Assembly: GCA_035639875.1 (NCBI GenBank)
Contig: DASQXE010000023.1
Span: forward strand, 1 to 27,069
Direction: 5' to 3'
Origin: JAIBJP01 sp035639875
GTDB lineage: Bacteria; Actinomycetota; Thermoleophilia; Gaiellales; Gaiellaceae
Length of the DNA: 27,069 nt
Under the pieces are notes generated by a model, which searched no databases, was not told the DNA's origin, and worked only from the letters and a program-made list of their open reading frames with translations. Every line of letters begins with the position of its first letter. The first letter of the stretch is position 1. This document shows, piece by piece, positions 16,674 to 24,737 of this stretch. The position numbers were made by a program, and so were the translations under genes.

Positions 16674-16704
16674 TCGGCGCGCCGTGCCCTAGCGGCGCAC
16701 ATCG

Positions 16705-17415
16705 ATGCGACGGTTGGCGCCTCAGGTAGACCCCACTCATTATCTTCGCGGGTACGACAGCCCCGGTCGATTCGCGAGCTACTGGTACCAGGTCGAGGAG
16801 GCGGTCCGGCTGGGAGGTCGTGTCGTCGAGATAGGTATCGGCAACGGCACAGTGACCGCCGCCCTACGGGCGCGAGGGCTCGAGGTCACAACGGTCGATC
16901 TCGATCCGGAGCTCGGGCCGGACGTCGTGGGCGACATCCGGCAGCTGCCGTTCCCGGCCGGTTCGTTCGACACGGTCCTCGCGGCCGAAGTGCTTGAGCA
17001 TCTTCCCTGGGCGGAGGTCGGCGGCGCAATTACGGAGATTGCGCGCGTCGCGATTCGGGGCGCAGTCGTCAGTGTGCCCGACAGAGAGGTCGCTCTCTCG
17101 ATCATGGGCCGAATTCCGAATGCGCTGCAGATCACTCGCCTCGGTCTGCAGCGCCGGGTGCCCGTGCGGCTTGCTCTGTGGGCGCTGCTGGCTCCGGTCA
17201 GCTGGCGCCGGGGCGGTCACGTGCGGGCAATCGCCTCGATCGACCCCCTGCACCCGTCACCGCGCTGTGACCAGCATTACTGGGAGCTCGGCCTCGGCGG
17301 GGTGCGTCGGGACAACATCATTGCCATGATGGAGAAGGGCGGGCTCAGAGTGGCACGCGATTACCGTGTCCTCGAGAACCCCTATCACCACCTCTTCATC
17401 GGGACCGTGGCATAG
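16705..17415 (+). CDS. Class I SAM-dependent methyltransferase
   Basis: The 236-residue protein carries the SAM-binding motif I VVEIGIGNGTV (residues 40-50), an acidic motif II in VTTVDLDPEL (about 60-69), then DIRQLPFPAGSFDTVLAAEV and LEHLP, the usual post-motif region of the Methyltransf_11 group. The C-terminal half differs from simple members and includes a hydrophobic stretch LALWALLAPVSW near 153 and a DQHYWELG segment near 189. Acceptor unknown; in this setting O- or N-methylation of a sugar or of the lipid-linked glycan is likely but inferred. It is separated by 102 bases from the acyltransferase and probably has its own promoter. It ends convergent with the membrane-anchored beta-helix gene. 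Confidence 0.88.
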   Translation: MRRLAPQVDPTHYLRGYDSPGRFASYWYQVEEAVRLGGRVVEIGIGNGTVTAALRARGLEVTTVDLDPELGPDVVGDIRQLPFPAGSFDTVLAAEVLEHLPWAEVGGAITEIARVAIRGAVVSVPDREVALSIMGRIPNALQITRLGLQRRVPVRLALWALLAPVSWRRGGHVRAIASIDPLHPSPRCDQHYWELGLGGVRRDNIIAMMEKGGLRVARDYRVLENPYHHLFIGTVA

Positions 17416-17428
17416 CTGTCCAGCCGTT

Positions 17429-17454
17429 ATCCCCCTGGAACCCTTCTCAGGGAT
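17429..17454. terminator. Weak hairpin in the convergent gap
   Basis: ATCCC(cc)TG beginning at 17429 can pair with CAGGGAT at 17448-17454, a 7-bp stem with a two-base bulge and a 10-base loop. It sits in the 41-base gap between the methyltransferase stop and the opposing beta-helix stop. Weaker than the other convergent hairpins. Confidence 0.25.
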
Positions 17455-17456
17455 GA

Positions 17457-18866
17457 CTATGGAAGCTCGTCGGCGCCCGAATCACAGGGCGAGCGCTGGG
17501 GGCGGCTGTCGCCGTCGATATCCCTGCGGAGGCCACAGTCGGACGGGTCGGTGATGAGGTCGATGGCAGGCGAATTCACTTGAAGGTGGAGATTCATCGT
17601 GCTCGACCCGTCTGGGCCTCCCGTGTCGTTTGGGTCTACAAACTTGGGATCAGCGACGACGCTGCCCGTCCCGCACGGAGTCCCCATCGACGCATCGTCA
17701 TAAGAGATCTGAATTCCGACACTCGTGTAGCCCTTGCACACGAAATCAGTCATGTTGTTGATGATGTTCCCCGTCACCACGAAGTTCGAGACGGTCGTGC
17801 ATTCGCTGGCGTCAATGACGTATTTGCTGTTGTAGAAGGAGTTGTTCCGAACGAGGATGTTGCGGCAGGGGCGAGTGACGGCCTGCAATCGCAGCGCTTC
17901 AGACGAACTCCCGGCTCGGCAGATTGGAATGGCGGGCGGGTACGAGCACTCGGTGCCGATGGGCGCATCGAAGAAGTTGTTCTCGATAGTGACGTCAGCG
18001 AGATCCGGCTGCGAGCCCTGGGGCTTGAAGAAGACGTCGAAATCCTTGCAGCGCTCGAAGCGAGAGTTTCGGATTGTGAGCACGTTGAGCGAGAAGACCG
18101 CGTAGCATTCATGATGATTGGCTTCGTTCGACACGCCCTCGTCGTGCCAGTAGACGCCATCGAAGAGGACATTTTGGGCCGGCCCATGCGGAGCCCCTGT
18201 GTAGTCGCAGGTGTTCTGCTGCGAGAGCGTGTCCAGGTCGCCGCCGATCTCCCCGCCTATGTAGGAGATGTCCTTGCCGCAGGAGATGACGACGCGATAG
18301 CTCTCGACGCCGTGGAAGACGACGTCCTCAGCGCCGAAGCTCGTGTGGATGTAGTTCAGGCGCATGTCCTGGAACTCGACATGCCGGGGGCCGTAGACGT
18401 AGTCCGTGCGGGAAACTCGTCGGCCGATGTCGAGCTTGCCCGAGACCACGACCACAGCCCCCGGCGCCGGCCGGAAGACGACGCGCCTCGTACTGCGATC
18501 TTTTGAAGGGTCGTGTGAGATGAGCTGGGTGGGATAGCTGCCAGCGGCGATCTCGACGACGTCGCCGGGCCGGGCGAGCTTGTAGGCCCGTTCAAATGTA
18601 AGGCAAGGCTTGCTCGAATCACCGCGGACGCAAGCGGAATCATTACCCGTCGTGGAGACTAAGACCTGAGCCTTTGCCGGTGCCGCTTGAGAACGTGGGC
18701 TTGGGGCTGAAGCTTTGTTTCGCAGCCCGAAGACGACTGCGGCAACGATTGCCATTGCTACTACTGCCCCCAGAACGAGGATGGAGCCGCGCCCAAACGC
18801 GAAGACAATGGGGGGCCCCCGACGCCCCCGGGCAGGAAGCCTAAGGAGCGCTTCCAGGCTTACCAC
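17457..18866 (-). CDS. Membrane-anchored right-handed beta-helix protein
   Basis: The 469-residue product has a basic N-terminus and a single strong hydrophobic segment at about 28-48 (ILVLGAVVAMAIVAAVVFGL), followed by an Ala/Pro/Ser linker and an external domain. There is no obvious cleavage site, so it is probably a signal anchor. The external domain opens with VLVSTTGNDSACV and KPCLTFERAYKLARPGDVVE near 87-106, directly comparable with the start of the beta-helix in the 11807 protein. It continues with coils rich in N and V (VLTIRNSRFERC, NILVRNNSFYNS, NFVVTGNIINN) and ends with RRDIDGDSRP and DSGADELP. Beta-helix folds include polysaccharide lyases, epimerases and glycan-binding proteins; catalytic residues cannot be assigned. 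Many cysteines suggest disulphides. GTG 18866 is preceded by a leader of about 45 bases from a TAGGTT box. Confidence 0.88.
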   Translation of the reverse strand: MVSLEALLRLPARGRRGPPIVFAFGRGSILVLGAVVAMAIVAAVVFGLRNKASAPSPRSQAAPAKAQVLVSTTGNDSACVRGDSSKPCLTFERAYKLARPGDVVEIAAGSYPTQLISHDPSKDRSTRRVVFRPAPGAVVVVSGKLDIGRRVSRTDYVYGPRHVEFQDMRLNYIHTSFGAEDVVFHGVESYRVVISCGKDISYIGGEIGGDLDTLSQQNTCDYTGAPHGPAQNVLFDGVYWHDEGVSNEANHHECYAVFSLNVLTIRNSRFERCKDFDVFFKPQGSQPDLADVTIENNFFDAPIGTECSYPPAIPICRAGSSSEALRLQAVTRPCRNILVRNNSFYNSKYVIDASECTTVSNFVVTGNIINNMTDFVCKGYTSVGIQISYDDASMGTPCGTGSVVADPKFVDPNDTGGPDGSSTMNLHLQVNSPAIDLITDPSDCGLRRDIDGDSRPQRSPCDSGADELP

Positions 18867-19168
18867 CCGACCGCCGACAGCTCGGTTGAGGCGCTCGCCG
18901 CCTCGAGTGGAGAGAAACCTAGTTCGGCGCTCGGATACGTGGGCTCGCGTCCAGAATCCGTGGTGTTGTCCTAGTCCCGTCGTAGTGCGGTGCTAGGAGC
19001 AATGCACGGACCGTACAGACCGGGTCGCCAACCTCGTCCGGCGGGAACGGCAAGCGTGCACCGGACGCCGCTCGGGCCGCCCAGCTCTCGCCGTGGCCGA
19101 TACACATACGACACGGCTGATCGTCGGGACGCGGCGCCACATCTCGACGAGAATGTCGTCAACTCGCA
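18867..19168. other. Divergent intergenic region without a convincing gene
   Basis: This 302-base stretch separates the divergent beta-helix (minus) and GT2-like (plus) genes. On the minus strand TAGGTT at 18916-18921 is a possible -10 for the beta-helix gene. On the plus strand a short frame from ATG 19002 (AGGAG two bases upstream, too close for good initiation) runs 56 codons to a TGA overlapping the TTG at 19169; its composition is Arg/Pro-rich and not convincing as a gene. No RNA gene, repeat or strong hairpin was seen. Confidence 0.5.
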
Positions 19169-20245
19169 TTGAATCGCCGGCTTCTCTCCCGTTCTGTGAT
19201 CGTCTCCGTCAGTCTCGCCCGGAATGACGCGGACATCATCGAGGCGTTCGTGCGTCACCACGCGCGCTGGATCGATCGGATGCTGATTCTGTGCCATTTC
19301 TCCCAGGATAGAACCCCCCAGATCCTCCGGGCTCTCTCAGCCGAGGGCTTCCCCCTCGACATCAGCGAAGACAACGGGATCGGCCGTCTTCAGTCCCATC
19401 GCGCGACCGAGCTGATGCGGGCCGCGGTCGCACGGTATGAACCTGACTGGATTCTTCCTCTCGACGTCGACGAGTTCCTCGTATCCCTCTCCGACAACGA
19501 TCCTCGGACCGTTCTCGACAGCCTCCCACCCGACAGAGTCGTACTCATTCCATGGCGCTCGTACGTTCCGACCCCTAGCGATGACCCGGACGAGCCCAAC
19601 GCGCTTCACCGTATCCAGCACAGGCGCGAGTCGGAGCTTAATCCGTGGTCCAAGGCGGGCATTCCGGTTCGTCTGGCCCGAGCCCGCCACGCGGTCATCG
19701 CCGCGGGGAACCATGGGCTCGTAAACGGGAAGACGGATCAGCCGTTTCCGACAGCGGAGACCGATCGCCTCGCCCTCGCGCACTTTCCGGTCCGCTCCGA
19801 GCGCCAGCTTCGTGTCAAGGTCTTGGGGAACTGGCTCAGCTATCTGACCGAGCCGCACCGGAAAAGAATGGGTTTTCACCTGCGGATGCTGTTCGACGAA
19901 TGCCGCCAGGAGAAGCCGATCAGTTCCGCCCGCCTTCGGGAGATCGCGCTCACCTATGCATGCAAATACCCGCCGAAGGAGCCTGAGGCCAACCTGCTGA
20001 TCGTCGACCCGGTCGATGCGCCGTTCGGCCTGCGATACGCCCCCGGCTCCGTTCCCCCTCTCGAGGTAGTCGCGCAGATCGCGGAGCGTCTTGCCGAGAC
20101 GATCGCGGGCCAGGGTTCGGCCACCGGTCGGCTTCGATCACGGCTTCGGCTCATGCGGAACGCTCTCGCGCGCCACCGCACGCGACTGAAGGAAGCGCTC
20201 TTCCCGGCAGAGCGAGAATCGGCAGAGCCTCAGCGAAGGTCGTAG
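19169..20245 (+). CDS. GT2-like glycosyltransferase (Glyco_tranf_2_4 type)
   Basis: The 358-residue product opens with VIVSVSLARNDADIIEAFVRHH, the characteristic start of this GT2-related group, followed by a WILPLDVDEFLV metal-site segment (DVDEF at about 99-103). The middle contains NHGLVNGK near 184 and LALAHFPVRSERQL near 207, also typical of the group. The C-terminal 70 residues are basic. A cytoplasmic sugar transfer in glycan assembly is expected; donor unknown. The start may be TTG 19169 or GTG 19196; the latter begins at the first strand, and neither has a good ribosome-binding site. Its last 16 bases overlap the convergent GT-C gene. Confidence 0.85.
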   Translation: MNRRLLSRSVIVSVSLARNDADIIEAFVRHHARWIDRMLILCHFSQDRTPQILRALSAEGFPLDISEDNGIGRLQSHRATELMRAAVARYEPDWILPLDVDEFLVSLSDNDPRTVLDSLPPDRVVLIPWRSYVPTPSDDPDEPNALHRIQHRRESELNPWSKAGIPVRLARARHAVIAAGNHGLVNGKTDQPFPTAETDRLALAHFPVRSERQLRVKVLGNWLSYLTEPHRKRMGFHLRMLFDECRQEKPISSARLREIALTYACKYPPKEPEANLLIVDPVDAPFGLRYAPGSVPPLEVVAQIAERLAETIAGQGSATGRLRSRLRLMRNALARHRTRLKEALFPAERESAEPQRRS

Positions 20246-21855
20246 AGGTAGACCGCCGATCCGGTCCGCTTGAACTCGGCGAGGCGCTTCCCTATGTGAT
20301 CGAGGTAGACGAGAAAGAAAGGCCCTTCCGCAATACCGCCTCGGGTGATCGTATGGGAAAAGAGGAACCAGACCCGCTTCTCATGTGGGATCTGATCGAG
20401 ATCGGCCAGATAGGGATCGACCGCGTCGATGCCCCGCAGGCCGATGATCAGCTCGGGCGGGTTCGAGAGCATGGCGTTGTCGCGGTCGTTTGGGGTCAAC
20501 CGCCTCGGGCGGAGCTGCCACGGCGGCCTGTCCTTGCCGGAGAAGACGCCGCAGTCGGAGCACTCGAGGTAGTACCGGAATGCGAACTGCGACGGCCAAT
20601 GAACGTAGAGCACGTCGCCGGCCTGCCAGTGTTCGTCCAAGTAGGAGAGCACCGGCTTGATCTCCTCCTGCCCCGGCGGTCGGACGAGGTTCGCAGCGGC
20701 CTCGGCCGAAATCGGCCCTAGGAGTAGGAGGATCAGTGCCACGCCGAAAAGCCGAAAACGGCCCTCCGCTCCCCGACGAATCTCCTCGGCTCCTTGGGCG
20801 AGCACCAGAAGAGCCAGTGGCAAGAGAAAGAGGACAAATCGTCCCGTGAAGGGGTACTTCCCGATCGCCGCGGCAGCAAGCGTGACCGCGGCCATGGCAG
20901 CGAAGACGAAGAACGCAGCGCGTTGAGTCCGGTAGAGAGCGAAGGAGCCGACAACTGCAACCACGACTGCCAGGCCCACGAGCGAGCGCGCCATGCCTCC
21001 TGGATAGCTGTAGATCCCGAATAGGTTCTTGAAGATTTGGAGCTTCTGAGTCGCTGTGCCCTCGGCCTCCCTGAAGATGGCCCGTTGTACGTCCGACGTG
21101 TCCCCGATCGAGACTGCGTAGAAGGCGGCGAAGCTCGTGAGCCAGAGGCCGGCCGGAATGACGAGTGTCCGTAGGCCCGGCCAATCCCTCCGCGCCGCGG
21201 CCGAAACGGAGAGGCCAATCCCGATGCCGGCCAAGGCGAACACCGAGGAGAAGGAGAGCCACATCAGCGCGGCGCCGGCAATCCCGAGCGCGAAGGCTTG
21301 AAGAACGCGCCGGGATTGGTCCACCCGGAGGACGAGAGCGAGGTAGATGAGGCCAAGAGCGACGGCTACGTCGAATGAGTACTGCTTGAGCTCCGTCGAG
21401 TAGTAGATCAGCGGCTCAAGAACCACGTAGAACGCGAGCGCAAGAATCGCGGCGGGCCGCGGGAGCAGCCTCCTCGCGATGAGCCAGAAGAGGATCAGGG
21501 CGACCAGGCCCGCGAGTAGCGGCGGCAGTCGGAGGGCGTACTCGCTGTCGCCGAAGGCCTTGATCGCGAGCTTTTCAGCCGCGAGGAAGCCGGCCGGGGC
21601 CCCCTGCTCGAACGACAGGGGATCGAGCAGCTGCCCGAACGACCGATTGACGATATTGAGCGCGAGAGTCGATTCGTCGAGCCACAGCGAGCGGTTGTCG
21701 ATGAAGCGGGCGACGCGCAGGACGACGCCGATCCCGATCAGGAGCGAGGGAATCCAGCCCGAGGCGAGGAGCGATTCAAAGTGGGGCGCGTCGGCCCGCA
21801 CCCGTTGTGGGAGCAAGCGCGCTCGAGACGGACGCGTTGGGGCCCTGGCGGACAC
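20230..21855 (-). CDS. Multi-pass GT-C glycosyltransferase (GT39/ArnT-like)
   Basis: The 541-residue protein has about 10-12 membrane segments in its first 400 residues and a soluble C-terminal domain. After the first helix comes NRSLWLDESTLAL, containing the D-E pair typical of the first external loop of GT-C enzymes that use polyprenyl-phosphate sugars. YYSTELKQYSFDVAVALG near 150-167 is another hallmark of bacterial members. It probably transfers a sugar from a polyprenyl-phosphate donor to the glycan, lipid or a protein on the outer face of the membrane. GTG 21855 gives a basic 30-residue N-tail before helix 1. It is divergent from the GT2 gene at 22022 and overlaps the upstream plus-strand gene by 16 bases at its 3' end. 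Confidence 0.87.
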   Translation of the reverse strand: MSARAPTRPSRARLLPQRVRADAPHFESLLASGWIPSLLIGIGVVLRVARFIDNRSLWLDESTLALNIVNRSFGQLLDPLSFEQGAPAGFLAAEKLAIKAFGDSEYALRLPPLLAGLVALILFWLIARRLLPRPAAILALAFYVVLEPLIYYSTELKQYSFDVAVALGLIYLALVLRVDQSRRVLQAFALGIAGAALMWLSFSSVFALAGIGIGLSVSAAARRDWPGLRTLVIPAGLWLTSFAAFYAVSIGDTSDVQRAIFREAEGTATQKLQIFKNLFGIYSYPGGMARSLVGLAVVVAVVGSFALYRTQRAAFFVFAAMAAVTLAAAAIGKYPFTGRFVLFLLPLALLVLAQGAEEIRRGAEGRFRLFGVALILLLLGPISAEAAANLVRPPGQEEIKPVLSYLDEHWQAGDVLYVHWPSQFAFRYYLECSDCGVFSGKDRPPWQLRPRRLTPNDRDNAMLSNPPELIIGLRGIDAVDPYLADLDQIPHEKRVWFLFSHTITRGGIAEGPFFLVYLDHIGKRLAEFKRTGSAVYLYDLR

Positions 21856-22009
21856 GGAGCTCTCTACGATCTTCCAGCAGAGGCACGCCCGAGTTCAAGC
21901 ACGTATCAGCCGGCTCTTGCTCTTACGCCGATCGAGGAGGCGACTCACACCTTCGAGAACCACCTCGGGAAAGCGACGCATGAGGACTGAGGCCAGGCTC
22001 GGCGGTCCG

Positions 22010-22015
22010 TAGAAT
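22010..22015 (+). promoter_or_regulatory. Candidate -10 box (TAGAAT) for the GT2/hydrolase/methyltransferase/oxidoreductase operon
   Basis: TAGAAT ends 6 bases before the GTG at 22022, predicting a leaderless transcript. A weak CTGAGG lies 17 bases upstream at 21987-21992. Confidence 0.4.
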
Positions 22016-22021
22016 CGTCCC

Positions 22022-22954
22022 GTGACAAGGCTCTCGGTGATTGTGCCGGCCACGAATCGCCCCTCCACTCTTCCAGGCTGCCTGGAGGCGATTCATGCCG
22101 CGAAGCGACCCTCAGACGAGGTCATCGTCATCGAGGAGCCTGCAGACGCCGGCCCGGCGCTGGCGCGGAACAGGGGCGCGGAGCGTGCGAGGGGTGACGT
22201 TCTCGTGTTCGTCGACGCCGATGTGAACATCCATCCGGACGCTCTTCGTCGGATCCGCACGGCCCTTGAGGCCGACCCGGGGCTGACTGCCGTTTTCGGC
22301 TCCTACGATGCAACTCCGCCGGACGAGGGCGTGATCTCCGCGTTCCGCAATCTCCTGCACCACCACGTCCACCAGCGCTCGCCCGGGCCGGCAAGCACAT
22401 TCTGGGCCGGGCTGGGCGGAATCCGGCGCGAAGCCTTCCTCGCAGTGGGCGGCTTCGACGCACAGCGGTACCGCTTGCCCTCGATCGAAGACATCGATCT
22501 CGGCATGCGCCTTGCCTCGGCGGACGCTCGCATCGAGCTCGATCCCCAGATTCAGGGCACGCACCTGAAGGCCTGGAGCCTCGCCGAGATGGTCCGGACG
22601 GACTTCGACCGGCGCGGGGTTCCCTGGGTAGCCCTTCTCCTGCGCCAGGGGAGCGCCCCTACGGCGCTGAACCTCGGCTGGCGGCACCGCCTGAGCGCCC
22701 TAACCACAGTGGTTGCGATGAGCGGTGCCATTACCCGGCGTCCGAGGCTCGCCGCCGGCGCCGTGCTGGCGCTCGTGGCGCTCAACGGTTCGTTCTACGC
22801 ATTGCTCGCGCGCCGGCGTGGGCCGCACGAGGCCGCCGTCGGAATAGGCCTTCACGCCCTCCATCACCTCACCGCTGTGGCGGCCGTGCCGATCGGCATC
22901 CTCGCCCACCTCCGCGAGAGCAGAGAGGCCAGGGTTGAAGGACGGCGCGGGTAG
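22022..22954 (+). CDS. GT2 glycosyltransferase with C-terminal membrane segments
   Basis: The 310-residue protein starts with LSVIVPATNRPSTL and keeps GPALARNRGAERARGDVLVF before an FVDADVNIHPDAL metal-site segment near residue 66. GGFDAQRYRLPSIEDIDLGM near 150 is the acceptor-side region. Unlike the other GT2 enzymes here, the C-terminus carries two or three hydrophobic stretches (about 240-262 and 272-293), suggesting membrane attachment. The GT2 middle is rather short, so the nucleotide-binding loop differs from the canonical DNGSxD pattern (VIEEPADAG instead). GTG 22022 follows a TAGAAT box by 6 bases. It leads a run of four same-strand genes; the hydrolase starts 17 bases after its stop. 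Confidence 0.9.
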   Translation: MTRLSVIVPATNRPSTLPGCLEAIHAAKRPSDEVIVIEEPADAGPALARNRGAERARGDVLVFVDADVNIHPDALRRIRTALEADPGLTAVFGSYDATPPDEGVISAFRNLLHHHVHQRSPGPASTFWAGLGGIRREAFLAVGGFDAQRYRLPSIEDIDLGMRLASADARIELDPQIQGTHLKAWSLAEMVRTDFDRRGVPWVALLLRQGSAPTALNLGWRHRLSALTTVVAMSGAITRRPRLAAGAVLALVALNGSFYALLARRRGPHEAAVGIGLHALHHLTAVAAVPIGILAHLRESREARVEGRRG

Positions 22955-22971
22955 CGGTCCCCGCTCCGAGG

Positions 22972-23721
22972 ATGCGGATCCATTGCTTCTCGACCGGCGC
23001 GGTGCGCGTCAAGCGTGGCGACCGGGGCATGCGCCGCTACTTTCGCGGCGGCTGGTGTGACCAGACCCTCCCGGTCAACGTCTTCGCGGTCGAGCATCCG
23101 ACAGGCGTTTGCCTCTTCGACGCCGGTCAGACAGCCGAGGCGGCTCGACCCGGCTACTTCCCCGGCTGGTACCCGTTCTTCCGCCTGGCCCGCTTCGAAC
23201 TGGAGCCTGCCGACGAGGCCGCAGCGCAACTCCGCTCGATCGGCTCTGATCCGCGCGACGTTCGCTGGGTCGTCCTCTCGCACCTGCACACCGACCACGT
23301 GGGGGGCATCGCGCCGTTCGGCCACGCCGAGGTCGTCGTCTCCCGCACGGAGTGGGAGCGTGCGCGCGGCCTCCCAGGGCGGCTCCGCGGTTACCTGCCA
23401 CAGTACTGGCCGTCAGCAGTGATGCCGCGCCTCGTCGACTTCGCCGGCGATCCGCTCGGTCCCTTCCCGGCCTCGCATGATCTGGCGGGTGATGCAAGGC
23501 TCGTGCTCGTGCCGATGCCGGGACACACGCCTGGTCACATCGGGCTGCTTGTGCGCGCAGGGAATCGGGACTATCTCTGCGGCGGCGATCTCGCCGAGTC
23601 TGGCAAGGCGCTTGCGAACGCGGCGCCGGAGATCGCCGACTTCTGCCGCCGGGAAGGCGTCATCTTCCTCGCGACGCACGACCCGCAGGCAGGCGTCCTC
23701 GCAGACGCAGGGCGGCCATGA
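22972..23721 (+). CDS. Metallo-beta-lactamase-fold hydrolase, lactonase-like
   Basis: The 249-residue protein has the MBL-fold metal motif HLHTDH at 104-109. Downstream ligand candidates are H185/H189 in GHTPGH, D206 in CGGDLAES and H236 in ATHDP, so the two-metal site looks intact. The N-terminal region and overall length fit the N-acyl-homoserine-lactonase-like branch of the superfamily, but that branch hydrolyses many esters and lactones. In this operon a sugar lactone, an ester on the glycan or a sugar-pathway intermediate is as plausible as a signal molecule. There is no signal peptide, so it acts in the cytoplasm. Its stop overlaps the next start by ATGA, indicating coupled translation. 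Confidence 0.88.
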   Translation: MRIHCFSTGAVRVKRGDRGMRRYFRGGWCDQTLPVNVFAVEHPTGVCLFDAGQTAEAARPGYFPGWYPFFRLARFELEPADEAAAQLRSIGSDPRDVRWVVLSHLHTDHVGGIAPFGHAEVVVSRTEWERARGLPGRLRGYLPQYWPSAVMPRLVDFAGDPLGPFPASHDLAGDARLVLVPMPGHTPGHIGLLVRAGNRDYLCGGDLAESGKALANAAPEIADFCRREGVIFLATHDPQAGVLADAGRP

Positions 23722-24737
23722 GCGTCGCCGTGGCCGACCGGATCGTCTGTCCCGCCTGCGCGGGGGAGCTCCGCCCGAGCGACGAGAAGCTCGCGTGCGA
23801 CCGGTGCGAGCGACGCTATCCGCTCGTTGCGGGCATACCCGATCTTCGGCTCAGCTACCCCGATCCGTACGTGAGCTGGGAGGAGGACGTGGCCCGCGCC
23901 CGCGAGCTTGCTGAGCGCTTCGACGAGCTCGACTTCGCCGGCCTTCTGCGCGAGCACTGGGTGCGGAGCGGAAAGCCGCGCGAGCTCGCCCAGCGCTTTG
24001 TGGCCGGCGATCTCGCCTCGCTCGAGCGGTCCGTCGCTTATCTCGGCGAGATCGAGCGGGAGCGCGGTGCAACGCTCGGACCGGAGGACCGTTTCCTCGA
24101 GATCGGATGCGGGACTGCGGGCCTTGCAGCCGGCGTGGTAGGCCGGGCGGGCGAGGTCGTGGCGAGCGACATCTCCATGCGATGGCTCATCCTCGCCAAG
24201 AAACGGCTGGGCGAGGCCGGGATCGAGACGGTGAAGCTCCTCTGCTGCGCCGCCGAGGACCCTCCGTTTTCCCCGGGGTCCTTCGATATCGTCGCCGCGA
24301 GCGACGTCGTCGAGCACGTCGCCGACCAGGAGCGCTTCGTCCGCGGCTGCCGCCGGCTCCTACGCTCGGGCGGCCTCCTCTTCCTCGCCACCCCCAACCG
24401 CTTCTCGCTCGGACTCGAGCCCCACGTCCGCCTGTGGGGCGTCGGCCTCCTCCCCCGAGGCCTGGCCCGACGCTATGTCGCCGCCTTCCGGAAGGCCCCG
24501 TACGACCACGTTCACCTGCTCTCTGCCCGCGCGCTCCGGCGTCTCCTCGCGCGACACGGCTTCATGGTCACGATCGTTCCGCCCGAGATTCCAGCGGCAA
24601 CCCAGCGAATGTACACGGGATTGGAGCTCCGCCTCGTCCGGGGCTACAACCGCGTGCGCAGGATCGCTCCGATCAGGCGCCTCCTGATGGCGGTCGGGCC
24701 GTTCTTCCACGTCTTCGCTCGGAAAGGAGTCGAATAG
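23718..24737 (+). CDS. SAM-dependent methyltransferase with N-terminal zinc ribbon
   Basis: The 339-residue protein begins with a Trm112-like zinc ribbon: C11-x2-C14 and C27-x2-C30, ending in RRYPLVAGIPDL. After a helical linker comes a class I methyltransferase domain with motif I RFLEIGCGTAG (125-135), an acidic VVASDIS motif, and FDIVAASDVVEHV followed by the typical GGLLFLATPNRFSL. The C-terminal 80 residues are basic and hydrophobic. The zinc ribbon plus methyltransferase arrangement is common in natural-product and polysaccharide loci, with various acceptors. The ATG overlaps the hydrolase stop, and its own stop abuts the oxidoreductase ATG, so the three genes are probably co-translated. 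Substrate unknown. Confidence 0.9.
   Translation: MSVAVADRIVCPACAGELRPSDEKLACDRCERRYPLVAGIPDLRLSYPDPYVSWEEDVARARELAERFDELDFAGLLREHWVRSGKPRELAQRFVAGDLASLERSVAYLGEIERERGATLGPEDRFLEIGCGTAGLAAGVVGRAGEVVASDISMRWLILAKKRLGEAGIETVKLLCCAAEDPPFSPGSFDIVAASDVVEHVADQERFVRGCRRLLRSGGLLFLATPNRFSLGLEPHVRLWGVGLLPRGLARRYVAAFRKAPYDHVHLLSARALRRLLARHGFMVTIVPPEIPAATQRMYTGLELRLVRGYNRVRRIAPIRRLLMAVGPFFHVFARKGVE

Noticed and set aside
18808..18820. GC palindrome (GGGGG-CCCCC) within the anchored beta-helix gene
   Set aside because: It lies in the coding sequence of the basic N-terminal stretch and is explained by Gly/Pro codons; no terminator context.
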